Shown: positions 37,469 to 37,502 of the stretch, piece after piece | How the letters are laid out: the number at the start of each line of letters is the position of its first letter | Numbering within the stretch: the stretch's first letter is position 1 | DNA from: Bacteroidaceae bacterium | Lineage (GTDB): Bacteria; Bacteroidota; Bacteroidia; Bacteroidales; Bacteroidaceae | NCBI GenBank assembly: GCA_017546505.1 | Contig: JAFYWV010000100.1 | Location: 1 to 37,502, forward strand | Reading direction: 5' to 3' | Length of the DNA stretch: 37,502 nt | The notes under the pieces: generated by a model | Told to the model about the DNA's origin: nothing | The model's input: the letters and a program-made list of their open reading frames with translations, nothing else | Database searches by the model: none | Program-made: the position numbers and the translations under genes

Positions 37469-37502
37469 CAGAGAGGGTGTCAGTTAACTGACACCCTCTC
37501 TG
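37469..37502 (+). terminator. Palindromic terminator of the ROK kinase gene
   Basis: CAGAGAGGGTGTCAGTT is followed by its exact complement up to the last base of the window. The T-tract, if any, lies beyond the edge. Confidence 0.75.

Overview
The window is chromosomal DNA of a gut-type member of the Bacteroidales, probably Bacteroidaceae or Prevotellaceae; the genus cannot be fixed from the sequence. The grounds are the many promoters with a Bacteroidetes -7 element (TAnnTTTG), A-rich leaders without strong Shine-Dalgarno sites, an SDR-type threonine dehydrogenase, a RokA-like hexokinase, a dual-domain sialate esterase, and C-terminal tails of the form 'YDLxGxRVxxPxxGxYxxxGKKI' on secreted enzymes.

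Layout. (1) Positions 1-2473 look like the edge of a mobile element: a truncated gene, an operon of two accessory genes (DUF4121-like and DUF4942-like), a very large imperfect inverted repeat (2013-2207), a tiny basic ORF and a strong palindromic terminator. (2) 2474-3002 has no gene but holds a diverged two-copy repeat. (3) 3003-9939 is chromosome: rsmI and an AI-2E-family permease, tRNA-Lys, a radical SAM/SPASM protein, a two-copy 66-nt repeat, a membrane-bound LytTR regulator, an SGNH hydrolase, an acyl-CoA synthetase and a 50-residue peptide gene. (4) 9996-17599, all on the minus strand, holds a very large GH2 beta-galactosidase, a small secreted protein, a GH108 muramidase and umuDC. (5) 17685-21345 is the threonine-to-glycine pathway: tdh and kbl with a DUF819 permease between them; the Ser/Thr symporter gene sstT follows at 23537-24784. 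(6) 21396-36263 holds the sialoglycan enzymes: a two-domain sialate O-acetylesterase, a frameshifted lipoprotein hydrolase, a 1550-residue SGNH-SGNH-sialidase fusion, a second GH33 sialidase and a GH20 hexosaminidase. (7) The window ends with a ROK-family sugar kinase and its terminator.

How it fits together. Esterases would remove O-acetyl groups from sialic acid, sialidases the sialic acid, GH2 the galactose and GH20 the N-acetylhexosamine; the ROK kinase could phosphorylate the glucose or GlcNAc released. This is a mucin or host-glycan trimming set. No SusC/SusD pair, sialic acid lyase or sialic acid transporter lies in the window, so uptake and catabolism must be encoded elsewhere. The threonine genes give a second, independent theme (import, oxidation, cleavage to glycine and acetyl-CoA).

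The most notable items are the SGNH/degenerate-SGNH/sialidase fusion, the modules it shares with the neighbouring sialidase, and the ~195-nt inverted repeat at the mobile-element edge. All family names come from motif reading and memory of families; no database search was run.
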